64,000 nucleotides of DNA from Cricetomys ansorgei (Eukaryota > Chordata > Mammalia > Rodentia > Nesomyidae), in the NCBI GenBank assembly GCA_026225945.1, contig JAMJFZ010001630.1, forward strand, positions 1 through 64,000. The letters run 5' to 3'. This document shows, piece by piece, positions 48,681-60,306 of this stretch. How positions within the stretch are numbered: position 1 is the stretch's first letter; the number at the start of each line of letters is the position of its first letter. The notes under the pieces were generated by a model. The model was not told the origin of the DNA, searched no databases, and saw only the letters and a program-made list of their open reading frames with translations. Both the position numbers and the translations under genes were made by a program.

Positions 48681-48813
48681 AATGTTGACTGAGCTTGTTG
48701 ACCTGACCTTGTGCTGGTAATTGTATCTTCAATGTGTTCGGGAGTGTAATGACCATACCGTGAGGCCTGGATGTTTCTTAACGTTTAACTAGCAACATCA
48801 AAAGCCTTGCCAG

Positions 48814-48990
48814 GGGCTGGGGAGATGGCCCAGTGGTTAAAGAGTACTGGCTGCTCTTCCAGAGGACCCAGGTTCAATTCCCAGCACCCACAATTCCACA
48901 GTAGCTCACAACTGTCTCTAGCTGCTGTTCCAGGGGACCTAACACCCTCACACAGACATACATGCATGCAACACACCAATCAAATAAAAG
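48814..48990 (+). mobile_element. B2/B3 SINE
   Basis: GGGGCTGGGGAGATGGCCCAG head (A box), GGACCCAGGTTCAATTCCC (B box), CCAGGGGACCTAACACCC and a CA/AATAAAA tail. Confidence 0.92.
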
Positions 48991-50426
48991 CAGGCACGTT
49001 CCCCTGACATTCTGGACTTCTTTGTGCCATTCCTTCTGGAATCTTCCATGATTAAGCTTACATTTTGTTATGTAACAAATCAGCTATCTCATAGCAGTTT
49101 CTCTATTGGAAGTATCCATTCTATGATATCTCACAGGACAAAAGCATTTCCCCCGATCCGGAATTAGAATAAGAAAGAATTGCTTTTCTACAGTAATTTG
49201 CTTGGCGTTGTGAACTTTGCCACTGTGTCTACTCATTTTGTATTTGTTTGCTTTGTTTGATGGCTACGAGGCTTCAGGCTAATTGTCCAGCGGTCTGTGA
49301 TGACTGTGATATCTGGAAGGCTCTGTAATGACTGCTCACTGGCTTATGGTTGCTCTCTGGTGCCTGGAAGTTTTTGCAGCCTCTCTATGATTTACTCTTT
49401 AATTTATTTTATTTTTCTGAACTAATTTCCAGTGCATTTGAAAAATCGAGATTTACTGTGTAAGTCACTGTAAACTATTTTCATTTTCTTTGAAATAAGG
49501 TGGACCATTAAGAAGAATTTTATGTGGTTGCCAATACATATGAGACCTAAAATAAAAGCCACTAAAACATTGTTTATCACATTATGGATATAAATGGGAT
49601 TTTGTTTTTTTCAAAGAATGTACGTGGTTGAATTTCCCATGATAAGAAGCAATAGCTCCGACGGGAAAAACCACACATAAATGGTAGACAGTTAAGAGAA
49701 GAAATGTAGGCACAATTCAGAAAATGCAGAAGCGATTTCTCCTTGCACCTGTGAGAATCACACCTCACCCAAAAGCTATTCCTTCTACACTTCAGCTATT
49801 TGAAACAAGGTGCAAAGTGTTGGTTAGAACCAAATGATCGATGTTTGTCACTTACCACCTGCTCAGTGTGGGGATCGAGTCAGATCGTTTAGCATGAATC
49901 TTTCCCTGGCATCATGAAACAGTGGAGAACAAACCACCAAACGGTTTATCAATGTCTTTTTTTTTAAAAAAAAAAAACAAACCAAAAAACCATACTTCTG
50001 TTTTATAAGGATGAGCTGTATCAGTGGACGAACCCATTTTGAAAAATTACACTTTCTGTGTTACCCGTGATGCTGCAGTAATGAATTATTTGGATGACCA
50101 TAAAGACCATTCCACCGCACATATTCAAATTACACGCCCGAGAGCTGTTTGTGCTGTGCACTGAAGTCGTTTTGAAGCATCAAAGCACTTTGAACCCTGG
50201 GATATCTATCTCAGCCTCATGTCCATTGTGATTTGAAGGTAGTTTCAGGACCTTTACCTAACTTCCAGCGAGACCCCACAGCTTAGGAAAAGAGTAAACA
50301 AAATTAGCTTGAAGAAGACGCTTTGAAACTTGACTTGGTCCGAATATTGTAGCGATTTCAAAGGCTCGGTCGGACTAAGATTATCGTTATGTGGAGATTA
50401 AATCTATAAAGAAACAAAATCCATTA

Positions 50427-50516
<90 letters not shown>

Positions 50517-50809
50517 CTAAAAGGTAGAAAACAGCGGTATTTAAGTCCTGATCATGGAAATTTCTATTTTAAATTTTAATATTGTTGGCTCCCTGTTATC
50601 TATAGAGTTTGTGATTTCTTGTTTTTAACTCACTGAAAGATGATTTTTTTTTTTGAAATATTACATAATTTCCCATTGGCACTAGGATCTGGGGAACCGC
50701 AGAGGACTTGCTGTAGACCTAGAAGTTAGATGCTAAGTGGATTTCATTATTTTGGCATTGAGTTTGCTTTTTTTTTTTTTTTTTTTTTAAGAACCTAAGG
50801 ATGATGACT

Positions 50810-51175
50810 GAGTTGGTTTGCATATGAATGGCCTCTAGAAGCTCATATTTGAATGCTTAGTCACCACGGAGGAGAACTGTTTGAAGGATTAGGAGGTGTG
50901 GCCTTGTTGGAGGAAGTACGTCACTGGGGGCGGGGATTTTAGGTTTCAAAAGCCTATGCCACAGCCAGAGTCTATCTTTCTCTACCTATGGATCGGGATG
51001 TAGCTCTCAGCTACTGCTTCAGTGCTTGCCTGCCACCGTGCTCTCCACCATGATGATAATTAGCTAAACCTCTGAATCTGTAAGCAAGCCCCCAATTGAA
51101 TGCTTTCTCTTTTAATCGCTGCCTTGGTCATGGTGTCTCTGTACAGCAACGGAACAGCCATCAGGCTGGCAGTTG
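50810..51175 (+). repeat. Rodent interspersed repeat (hAT/Charlie-like MITE)
   Basis: Same family as 6.79 kb: TTTGAATGCTTAGTCACCAC, GGAGGTGTGGCCTTGTTGGAGG, GGTTTCAAAAGCCTATGCC, ATGTAGCTCTCAGCTACTGC, CTAAACCTCTGAATCTGTAAGC and TTGGTCATGGTGTCTCTG. Less decayed than the 6.79-kb copy. Confidence 0.6.
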
Positions 51176-51363
51176 TTATTGCAAAGAAAGTATTGGTAGC
51201 ATTCACTTAATGGTCATTGTGGTCCGTGACAGTCACATGCGTGAGGGCGCCACCTGCTCGTCACGAAAGAACAGGGCGCTTCACTTTTTTACTCTCTAAA
51301 ATTCGATGATGGTGCTCAGATAATATATTGATATATTATCTCAATATAAAATAAGCAAGGCAG

Positions 51364-51560
51364 GGCTGGAGGCGTGGCTCAGACATTAAGGTTGCCATGA
51401 AAGGCTGAAGGCTTCAGTTAGGATCCTCAACATTCATATTACAACAATAACAGAACTAAAACCTTGGCGCAAGAGCGCTCTCATCCCAGTGCTAGGGAGA
51501 TGGAGACAGGGGGATGCTTGCAGCTTCACCTTGTCTAAAAAAGTAATGTGAAGAGAATTA
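51364..51560 (+). repeat. Diverged tRNA/B1-type SINE (B4-like)
   Basis: GGGCTGGAGGCGTGGCTCAG opens like an ID/B2 head and TCATCCCAGTGCTAGGGAGATGG resembles the B1 left half, an order typical of B4 composites. Boundaries uncertain. Confidence 0.45.
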
Positions 51561-53629
51561 GGGAAACCATGCTGCTTCAACCAGGGCTTCCGTACATGGG
51601 TGCATGTGCTGCCAGCCAGACATGCACACAGACACATACAAGAACACAGGGAAGAAGTTGAGGGTCAGGGAATTTGTGTCTTGTTCACCAATGCTCAGCT
51701 TCTGCAAGACCCGGACAAACGTCTCACAGAGCAAGGGCTGTACAACAGTTTATCAAAAAATAATTGTCAGGTTGCACATACAGTGAACAAATACAAAGCA
51801 GAGGAAGGAAGGTTTTGAAATTAGGAACCACATCCCCCCAAATACAAGTTCACGTTCCTGTTCCTACACCAGGCATATGGTTTTTCTTAGAGTTTCCTCT
51901 TAAGGGAAGAGTACCCATTGAAACTGCGAATACATATGTCAAAGTGAAAACTTCAAACGATCGGAAAATGGGATCGCTATTATGAAGTTTGTAAGCATCA
52001 AAACGGAAGCCGACAGGCAGCAGGGTAGCACAGGAATGAAAGCTCTTTCCTTTGAGTCTACTTTGTCTTTGTAAAAATCACTTCATCTGCAGAGTGAAGC
52101 TGCCACTCCCCAAAAACTTCACTGACCACATATAACACTCACTCCCTCATCCCGAACCCCGCAGGAGAGCCACCGGGGTCCAGATTTAATGAGGTAAACA
52201 GCTTTACAGAAAGATAGGCGCTGTTATCACGGCAGCTCAACACCCCCCTCCTTAAATAGTATACCTAGCTCGTGCTGTCTGTGTCAAACAAGGAGAAAGC
52301 TAATAAATCGCCAGTTTCAGTTGGCTTGCATTACCTCATCCTATTATTATCTTCCATAATTCACAGAGATTTAGCAGGATCTCGGAGATTATAGTTCTGG
52401 AACGCTAGCATTGTGCATTTACAAATAACTGGGCCGTCTTACTTAGAAATCCCATTACTCTGACATTTTCTGAGCTTGCAGATTCTCAAAGGCTATCTAA
52501 GTCTGCCAGGCAAGTCACACAGTTTGAAGCCACTGTGAAAGTATAAAAATTGTTACCTTTCAGATTTTCTGGGCTGTTGAATAAAATCGCTGGTGCTGAG
52601 AACCTTCAGCCATCCACCTGGGTCTCTGTTTCATCACGACACAAGTCTTGACATAGAAGCTCAGGTGCGTAGAATTCTCCGATCTTTGTATTGGACATTT
52701 TTACTGAGGAAAAAAGAAGAAGGGAGACTTATACTCACTAAGGCGGTAACTAAATGGTTAAAAGATTTTATTTTAATGCTGCTTTTTTCAGTTCATATTT
52801 TGCTGTCCTCACGGTACCAGGCTTATCTTAGTGCTCCTTAGATCTCAGTGAACAGGGAGATTCTGAGGCTTCACGGTGGACAGACACGGAGACGCTACAA
52901 ACAGGAGCAGGACTACAGCGTCTAGCTCTTGTTTTCTGAGCTTTCTGTTAATCCAGGCATTCTGATATCAGCTGGCAAGCTCCTCCTTAGTCCTTTTCGT
53001 TTCTGACACGCCAGCTGAGCTACGGGCCTTACTGGTTGCCCTTGAACCGTTAGGACCTTGCAAGTGATGATGACAGGTTTGTGTTGTACAACCTTGCTTT
53101 GACAACTGCGCTTGTGCACAGCTGGATGAACTGGATAAAATTTTGCAAGATGATAGTAGATGGAGCATCGTGCCTTACGAAGGCACAGGAACAGGCATCG
53201 GGACGAATTGGTGTGCTGGAGCAAGCCACAGCGGTCAGCCTTGTAAACATTTGGGATGCAGCATGGGGGCAGGCAGCCGATTGCAGTACATTTTGCATCA
53301 TAAGCTTTTGCCTCTGCCCAAAACGACCAACATTTGGTGGTGAGAGATGTCTACTTGGGGCTCTGTCTCCGATTATTTAATGATTCCAATTTAGATTTCC
53401 TCCATATCTGTATGCACTTTAAGAAGCTTCTACTGCATTACGTTTCCATACAAGTCCTCAAATAGCCTTTAGTTTTAGCTGTCCCTCTTCATATACTTTT
53501 CCCTTACCTACCTCTTCCTTTCCCTTCCCGTCTTAACTTTAGTTTGGAAGTGCCCGCGATAACCGTACTACACCCAGCTGTGGCTCGGTTCTTGTTCCGC
53601 ATCCTAGGCATGCAGATTCAAGAGTTTAC

Positions 53630-53757
53630 TGGTCTAGTACGCTGGCACACACCTAGAAACCCAAGGACTAGGGAGGCTAAGGCAGGACATTTTGAATTTA
53701 AGGGCAGCCTGGGATACATAGTGAGACCTGTCTCACGCACACAAACGAACAAATTTC
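53630..53757 (+). repeat. Old B1-like SINE
   Basis: CTGGCACACACCTAGAAACCC, GGAGGCTAAGGCAGGACA, GGGCAGCCTGGGATACATAG and GAGACCTGTCTCA follow B1/PB1 order with strong divergence. Confidence 0.55.
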
Positions 53758-55431
53758 TGACGTGATAAACGTGTATCCCCAAAAATGAAGTACCAGCTGA
53801 CTTCATCAGGATTATACTGTGAATGGCGATCAATGAAGCTTTTTACCCATGCGCACTAAGCATCAACTCTAACCTTACCGTGTTCTTGATAAATGAGTCA
53901 TCGCAGCATGTTAAGGGCAACCATTTATGAGCATGGAGCCTGATATTTACCTCGTTGAAAGGGACGTGTCTCCCGAACACATGCATGATTTCTATTTCAG
54001 GGAAGCGAATGTAATGACATTTGTTCTACAGAATACAATTTCAAGCGGGTAATGGGGAACTGGGGTTATATGCACTTACATTTCTGTACAAGTTGGAATT
54101 GCATTAGAATAGTGGTGTTAATGAGATTTACACATATTTGTTTGTGGCAGGGCCTCCACCCTCCCAGTGATTAAGCATATTTAATCAACAGACTCTCTGG
54201 GTTCATTAGAACGTCTTCCGCTCATTGTTTGTGGTTATTATAATTTGTTACAACTAGGTGAAGAAAAGGGGAGCGAGATAGATTTCTAAAGCCGCACGGA
54301 ATCAAGTGCCTACTGTGTCCTCAATAATCTCCTCGCCCCCCGGTATTTCCTTAAGATGGCTTAGGTGCGTCAACGCAAAACCGTCAGTTGGTTCTTCCAC
54401 TTCAGGAGAGAATTTGCACATATTTGCTTTGGGGTCAGGAGGGTCCCGCGGGCGGTCAAGGCTGAGCAGAAGACAGAGGTAAGGTCCAAATGTTGATGTG
54501 CCCTCCTCTTCTCACGTCTCATTATCGACGACTGGAACATCTTTCGACGCTGCCATCAGTGACTTCACAAGCGGTTTTACTCATTAGATAGAGAGAAAGG
54601 TTAATTTGTGAATCAGAGAATATCACACGCGCTTCAGGTTAGCCGCTTTACTTCAGTAATACCTGCAAATTGAAAGAACGAACCTGAATAAAAATTGGAC
54701 CCCATTTGTGACTAAACAATAATGAAGTGAAAGACACAACTGTGAGATATGCACCCACTTTTCCTTTGAAGAAGATTAACAGTCTGAAAAAGGATGAAGA
54801 CGTAATCTGTGCTTTAATTCAGTAACATATTGAAGAGTAGCACATTAAAATATTTAGTGTCCTCTCCAAACATACCCTTAATCCTGGAGCAGTCTGACCA
54901 TGTGAACCCCACTTCCCAGCCCCCTTCATCCTCGTGGAAACTCAGGCTCTTGGTGTAGACCCAGGGCCCTCCTAGTAATTGGAACCACCCGTTTCAGCCT
55001 AGCCTTCTAGCCCAGCCCCATTACTTTGGGACTCCCTCCTGACCACAGAACAGTTCTCTACTAGGAACCCACAGCAGTCACAAATGGCTTGGATCCAGCA
55101 CGGGCAACAGCAACTAAAGAACAGAACACCTACCCAGCAAAAAAGAGAACGGATATCCACACTTCCAACATCAAGACTCCTTGTGTGCCCTTGGATATAG
55201 TTAACCTCTTCAGACTGAAGTTTCCCTCTCAGTGCCTTCTGTAGAACTGAGTTAGTAAACAGAAATTTCTTCAGTTGTTTTAATCATTCAATGTTTTCCC
55301 TTCTTTGTTGATTATGATCGACAGTTTTGCCGTGTATAGTATAGTCTGGGCTGGCATCTGTGGTCTCTCAGAGCTTGTAGTAAAATCATTCCGGCCCTTC
55401 TGGCTTTCAAAGTCTCCTTTGAAAACTGAGA

Positions 55432-55625
55432 GGGCTGGAGAGATGGCTCAGCGGTTAAGAGCACTGGCGGCTCTTTCAGAGGACCCCGGTTCAATTCCCA
55501 GCTCATATGTGGTGGTTCATAGCCCTCTGTGACCCCAGTTCTAGGGTACCTAATGACTGCTTCTGACATTTTTGGGCACCAGGCACTCATACGGTGCACA
55601 TACATGGGTTCAGGCAAAACACTCA
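55432..55625 (+). mobile_element. B2 SINE
   Basis: GGGCTGGAGAGATGGCTCAGCGGTTAAGAG (A box), GGACCCCGGTTCAATTCCCAG (B box), CTGACATTTTTGGGCACCAGG and a CA-containing tail. Confidence 0.95.
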
Positions 55626-55911
55626 TACATTGTGGGAGTTTGAATAAGAACGCCCCCCGCCCCATAGGCTTATATACGCTATATAATATGTCATGTATTT
55701 GGTCCCATGTTGGTGAAACTGTTCGGGAAGAATTAGGGAGTATGAACGTTTTGGAGAAGGTGTGTCACTGGGGGAGGGCTTTGAAGTTTCAAAAGATTGG
55801 ATTCATTAGATTCCCTCATGGTTTTTGACTGAGATGACTGAGATGTGAACTCTCAGTTATTCCTTTGTTGGGACATCATTGACCTTCTGAAACCAGAAGT
55901 CAAATTAAATT

Positions 55912-55926
55912 TTTTTCTTTCTTTTT

Positions 55927-55983
<57 letters not shown>

Positions 55984-55985
55984 TC
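55912..55985. repeat. (TTTC)n microsatellite
   Basis: A long CTTT run continuing into CTCCCCCCCTCCTCC. One open frame across it is only a repeat artefact. Confidence 0.95.
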
Positions 55986-56075
55986 TCCCCCCCTCCTCCT
56001 TCTTCTCCTCCTCCTTTTAAACAAATTGCTTTGGTGGTGGTATTTTATCACAGCAATAGAAAAAGAACTAAGGAG

Positions 56076-56081
56076 TTGGTG
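56076..56081 (+). repeat. Target-site duplication, left copy (TTGGTG)
   Basis: TTGGTG abuts the TGTTGGG start of the 5' LTR and is repeated at 63124-63129 directly after the CA end of the 3' LTR. Six bases is the usual duplication for IAP-type class II elements. Confidence 0.95.
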
Positions 56082-56432
56082 TGTTGGGAGCTGATATCAT
56101 TCGCCATTAGAAGATGGCGCCGGCTCCCTGCTTCCTGGTTCTTCACGGGAGCGTTGTTTGCTCTTGTGCATGCACTGACTGTGTAATCTGCTCAAGATAA
56201 CCACATGCTAATTGGGATAGTAAAAGCCGCCGATTGAAGGCAGTATACTAATTAGGTTCTGCAAGAGCACCAATTGGCAGGGAAAAACATTCCCCAAAAC
56301 TCTATATTAGTTGGGGGTTTTCTAGACTCGTGGTCCTTTTCCATCTGCTATCTAAAAGAGCTGTCAATAAATTGCCGTCAGAAGGATTCTGTTTTGCCGC
56401 GTCTCCTTTATCGGCGAAGGTAGCGCGCGACA
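56082..56432 (+). repeat. 5' LTR (351 bp)
   Basis: Starts TGTTGGGAGC and ends GCGCGACA (TG…CA). It contains an AAGATGGCG motif at 56111, which fits a YY1 site, a CCAAT/ATTGG pair at 56270-56277, a TATA-like TCTATATTAG at 56301-56310 and the AATAAA signal at 56366-56371. It matches the 3' LTR at 350 of 351 positions; the only difference is T at 56167 against C at 62858, a CpG-to-TpG type change. Confidence 0.97.
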
Positions 56433-56435
56433 AAT

Positions 56436-56453
56436 TGGTGCCGAAACCCGGGA
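56436..56453 (+). promoter_or_regulatory. Primer binding site, tRNA-Phe
   Basis: TGGTGCCGAAACCCGGGA is the exact complement of the 3' end of tRNA-Phe, three bases after the 5' LTR. IAP elements use tRNA-Phe; MMTV-type betaretroviruses use tRNA-Lys. Confidence 0.93.
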
Positions 56454-56554
56454 AGCTGCCGACTCCTGGGCAGAGGATCAATACGAGGGACCCCGGCTGC
56501 TCGTCGGAAAAGAATTCAGAACTGACGGCGCGTGAGGCCTAGGCACTCTTCTGC

Positions 56555-56560
56555 AAGGTA
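56555..56560 (+). promoter_or_regulatory. Candidate major splice donor of the provirus
   Basis: AAG|GTACG in the leader, between the primer site and the gag start, fits the donor consensus and would serve the spliced env RNA. Inferred from position and consensus only. Confidence 0.5.
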
Positions 56561-56751
56561 CGAACTATCTTGCTCTCTCGGTGTTCGTGCTTGTTGCTTT
56601 CTTCTTTTTTTGTATTGGTGTGCTGTCTGTGTCTCAACTGTGGGAAAAGTGATAAAAAGTGCACATATCCTTTCTGTACCATCACATAATTCGCTGTCAG
56701 TCTCAGGTAGATAACTGAGCAAGCGCTCCCGCTCCTGTAGATAAAGGAAGC

Positions 56752-58233
56752 ATGGGAAATCAACAGATAAAGCCGATTCTGGATGCAATGCAGGCGTTGC
56801 TTAAGCAGAGAGGCTTAAAGATATCAGAAAGGGTGCTGAAAAACTTTTTAAAAGAAATAGATCGCGTAGCACCGTGGTTTGTTAGTACAGGGTCCCTAAC
56901 TAAGGGCTCCTGGGACAAACTCGGAATAGATCTAGCTAACGAGAAGGAGAAATCTAGGTTGAGACCGGGGACATGGCCTGTTTTTAAATTAATTAGGGCC
57001 TGTCTAGAAGATGAGAAATGTAAAGAGCTAGTGAAGGAAGGACAGCGAGCATTAGCCGACCACCAAGATAGTCTATCAGAAGCAGAGGACAGGAGAGGCA
57101 TAAATACAAAAAAGAAGCCTCTAATTAAGACACTAGTGAGTAAGGAAAAAAAAGAAAACCCAAAAGAAAAGGGAAAAAGTTTATACCCAGTGTTAAAAGA
57201 GTTTCAAAAACTCAAGGTTAGTGCCTCTTCCTCAGAGGAGACGTCCTCGGAGGGAGAAGAACAAGATGACTCATTTAGCTCAAAACAAAAACAGAAAGAG
57301 CTTGACCTTGAGGAGCAGGCTGAGCTGGAGGAGGAAGCTGCAAGATATGAGCTTGATCCTCCTTATGCGCCTGGATTTAACCCTTCCGCTCCCCCTTTAG
57401 AGGAGGAAGTGGTAGTAGTCCGGCGAAAGACTAAGCCTGAGCCAGAAAAGAAAAAAGTATCTACCTCTATGATCCCAGAAAAGGAAAGAAAGAAAATTAG
57501 GGCAGCTTTTCCAGTGTGGGAGGATAATCAAGTGAGACAGTATGCTCCATTGGATATCAAACAGTTAAAGGCCCTAGCAGAGTCAGTACAAACATATGGC
57601 ATTAATGCCTCTTTTACTCAGGCGCTAGTGGAACGCTTAACATCCATGGCCCTGACTCCTGAGGATTGGTACAACACTGTTAAGGCGTGTCTTACAATGG
57701 GACAATATTTGGATTGGAAATCTATTTTTCAAGACTTATGTGCAGGGCAGGCAAGACAGAATGCAGCTAATCAACAACCGCACTGGACTTATGATATGCT
57801 TACGGGACAAGGCCAGTGGGCTGCTAATCAAACAGTTTATCCGCCTGAGGTTTATGAGCAAATTAATAAAACAGCAGTAAAAGCTTGGAAGAGTTTGCCA
57901 AACAAAGGACAGGTTACAGGGAATTTAACAAAAATTATTCAGGGACCTAATGAGCCGTTTTCAGACTTCGTTGCTAGAATGATGGAAGCAGCAGGAAGGA
58001 TTTTTGGAGACCCTGATACGGCTATGCCTCTGATAGAACAGCTGATTTTTGAGCAAAGTACAAAGGAATGTAAACAGGCAATTACCCCATGGAAAGGAAA
58101 AGGATTGAGTGCTTGGATGAAAACATGTAGAGAGATAGGGGGACCCTTAACAAACTCAGGATTAGCTGCTGCAATTTTATCCGCACAAAAGGGTAATGCT
58201 ATAAAGTGCTACAAGTGCGATAAAGCTGGTTAA
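56752..58233 (+). pseudogene. gag: gag, truncated in nucleocapsid
   Basis: Encodes the virion structural polyprotein as 493 codons. It starts MGNQQ; Gly2 would allow myristoylation. There is a Lys-rich linker, then an acidic Ser/Glu region (residues about 140-200), a PSAP late-domain-like motif at residues 211-214, a capsid region, and the major homology region QGPNEPFSDFVARM from residue 397. The frame stops at the first zinc knuckle: Cys486 and Cys489 are present but TAA comes where the His of C-x2-C-x4-H-x4-C should follow, so nucleocapsid is lost. Text directly after the stop belongs to the protease C-terminus, indicating an internal deletion junction near 58230. Matrix and capsid parts look intact. 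Confidence 0.9.
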
Positions 58234-58399
58234 GCAAATGGACTTTAGACTTACAAATGATTATTCCCCCCAGAGTCAAAACATGATGAAAAAGATGGGA
58301 TGTGTGCCAGGAAGAGGTTTAGGGAAGGCTTTACAGGGGCGTACCAGTCCAATACCTATAAAAAATAAACAAGACAAGACAGGACTGGGTTTTTCCTAG
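58234..58399 (+). pseudogene. pro: pro remnant: G-patch C-terminus only
   Basis: A short open frame different from gag (offset +1) contains MMKKMGCVPGRGLGKALQGR, a G-patch (Gly-rich, GxxxGxGLG spacing), the domain found at the C-terminus of betaretroviral proteases. It stops at TAG 58397-58399. The catalytic Asp-Thr/Ser-Gly core, and any dUTPase part, are absent, so no active protease can be made. The frame is open back past an ATG at 58238, but that is unlikely to be a real start. Confidence 0.85.
58387..58393 (+). promoter_or_regulatory. Candidate pro-pol -1 frameshift site (GGGTTTT)
   Basis: In the G-patch frame the codons read G GGT TTT before TCC TAG, an X-XXY-YYZ slippery heptamer. A -1 slip continues as TTC CTA GAG GCC, exactly the open pol frame, just before the pro stop. 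This is the known betaretroviral arrangement. A downstream pseudoknot was not tested. Confidence 0.75.
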
Positions 58400-60306
58400 A
58401 GGCCATTGAGGAGGCAATTCCTATACCTTGGCAGTCAGAGGAACCGGTGTGGGTTCCTCAATGGCCGCTTACCTCTGAAAAATTACAAACAGCAAAAGAA
58501 TTAGTCCAAGAACAAGTAACATTGGGACACTTAGAGATCTCCCATTCCCCATGGAATACTCCAATATTTGTAATAAAAAAGAAGTCAGGAAAATGGAGGC
58601 TTCTCCATGATTTAAGAGCCATCAATAGACAAATGCAAATCATGGGCCCTATACAGAGAGGGCTGCCTCTCCTTTCTACATTGCCAAGACACTGGGATGT
58701 GATCATTATTGATATTAAAGATTGTTTTTTCTCAATTCCTTTACATAATAAAGATAAAGTTAGATTTGCTTTTACTTTGCCCAGTGTTAATCATGAAGAA
58801 CCTGATAATAGATATCAGTGGAAAGTACTGCCACAAGGTATGGCTAATAGTCCTACCATGTGTCAAATCTATGTGGCAGCGGCAATTCAACCTGTTAGAG
58901 ATAAGTATAAAAAAATTAGAATTTGTCATTACATGGATGATATCTTGCTTTGCTTTAATAATCTAGAAGTATTACATCAAGCATTTGCTATGCTGATGGA
59001 AAATCTAAAAGATAAGGGGTTGTTTGTAGCACCAGAAAAAATACAAGGAGACGTGAATAAATTTCTAGGATCTATAATGACCTCTACTACTATTAAGCCA
59101 CAAAAAGTGACAATAAGGAGAGATTCATTAAAGACTTTGAATGACTTTCAAAAATTGTTAGGAGATATTAACTGGATAAGACCTTACCTGAAGTTAACAA
59201 CTGCTGAACTACAACCCTTATTTAAAATTCTGGAAGGAGATTCGGCAATAACCTCTCATAGAGAATTAACACTTGAAGCTTCTCAGACACTTGAGAAGGT
59301 GGAAGAATGCTTAAAGGAAGCATTATTGACACGTGTTGATCCCTCCTTGTCATTTCTATTATGTATCATCCCGTCGCCTAAACAACCAACAGCAGTGCTA
59401 TGGCAACAGGGGCCTTTGTTATGGGTTCATTCTCATACCTCACCAGGACATGTACTAGGACACTATCCTACCTTGGTGGCTGATTTGGCTATGAGAGGCA
59501 TTCAACTAGCGTTGACACACTTTGGCAAAGAACCAGAGAAAATTATCAGTCCATATACTAAATTTCAGGTGCAAACACTTTGTGCCACTATTGATAATTG
59601 GGCTGTCTTGAGATGTATTTTCTCAGGACAAATTGACAATCATTTTCCTAAACATCCACTCTTACATTTTGCTCGTACAAATGCTTTTATATTTCCTAAA
59701 GTCACTAAAAAAGACCCGATCCTTAACGCCACAGACATCTATACTGATGGCTCTAAAACTGGCATCGGAAGTTATGTTGTAAATAATCAGCCTACACAAA
59801 TCAAATATGATTTTAACTCTCCACAACTTGTGGAATGTGCTGTTGTAGCTACAGTCTTGAAAAAATTTCACGAACCTGTTAATATCATTTCTGATTCTCA
59901 TTATGTAGTGAGAGCTGTTCAAATTTTAGAAGTGGTTGATTTAATAAACTCTAAAAGCACAGTGGCTACTGTATTTTCGGATATACAGACATCAATAAGA
60001 AACAGAACTAATCCTTTCTTCATTCAACATATTAGAGCTCATACTCTGTTACCTGGCCCCATGGCTACTGCTAATGCCATGGCAGATAAAGCTACAAAAG
60101 GGATTTATTTGGCTACCTCTCCTATTCAATTGGCTTCTGAATTCCATACCCTATATCATGTCCCAGCTGATACATTAAGGCAAAAATTTCATATATCTCG
60201 TGCTGAAGCTCGAGATATTGTGCTTAAGTGTAACAACTGTGCAGAGTTTCGCTCTGTACCATCCTTTGGTGTTAACCCTAGAGGGTTACAGCCATTACAT
60301 ATTTGA
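58393..60306 (+). pseudogene. pol: pol, first part: RT, RNase H, integrase N-terminus
   Basis: Read by -1 frameshift; there is no own ATG. It encodes reverse transcriptase with LPQGMANSPTMCQ and the catalytic YMDD at 58930-58941. RNase H follows with Asp in YTDGSKTG near 59746, a downstream Glu, and SDSHYVV. The integrase zinc domain has H-x3-H (FHTLYH) and C-x2-C (KCNNC). The frame ends at TGA 60304-60306 in the conserved segment just before the first catalytic Asp of the integrase core. Up to that point there is no other interruption. Pol could be read through RT and RNase H, but without Gag-NC and protease it is unlikely to work in this copy. Confidence 0.92.

Larger units (their letters stand above)
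50517..56081. other. Pcdh15: Pcdh15 intron, repeat-bearing
   Basis: Intron upstream of the first visible exon. It contains a hAT-like repeat at 50.81 kb, SINEs at 51.4, 53.6 and 55.4 kb and a TTTC repeat next to the provirus. 51.6-53.6 and 53.8-55.4 kb hold nothing I can assign. A patch near 52.95-53.35 kb is less AT-rich, with overlapping short frames on both strands but no start-to-stop protein I recognise. Confidence 0.6.
55632..56081 (+). repeat. Rodent interspersed repeats split by the provirus
   Basis: GGAGTTTGAATAAGAACGCCC, GGTGTGTCACTGGGGGAGGGC and GAAGTTTCAAAAGATTGG belong to the same family as 50.81 kb. After the TTTC repeat, ATTTTATCACAGCAATAG is the typical 3' end. The text resumes directly after the provirus at 63124 (TTGGTGTGAGGCGGTGGGC), so the provirus landed inside or at the edge of this older repeat cluster. 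Confidence 0.5.

Noticed and set aside
52922..53380. Overlapping short frames on both strands suggesting a processed pseudogene
   Set aside because: I could not match any frame to a known protein and found no poly(A) tail or target duplication; left unassigned.
58447..58449. GTG as an independent start for pol
   Set aside because: The frame is open upstream to the GGGTTTT slip site, and retroviral pol is made by frameshifting, not by its own start.
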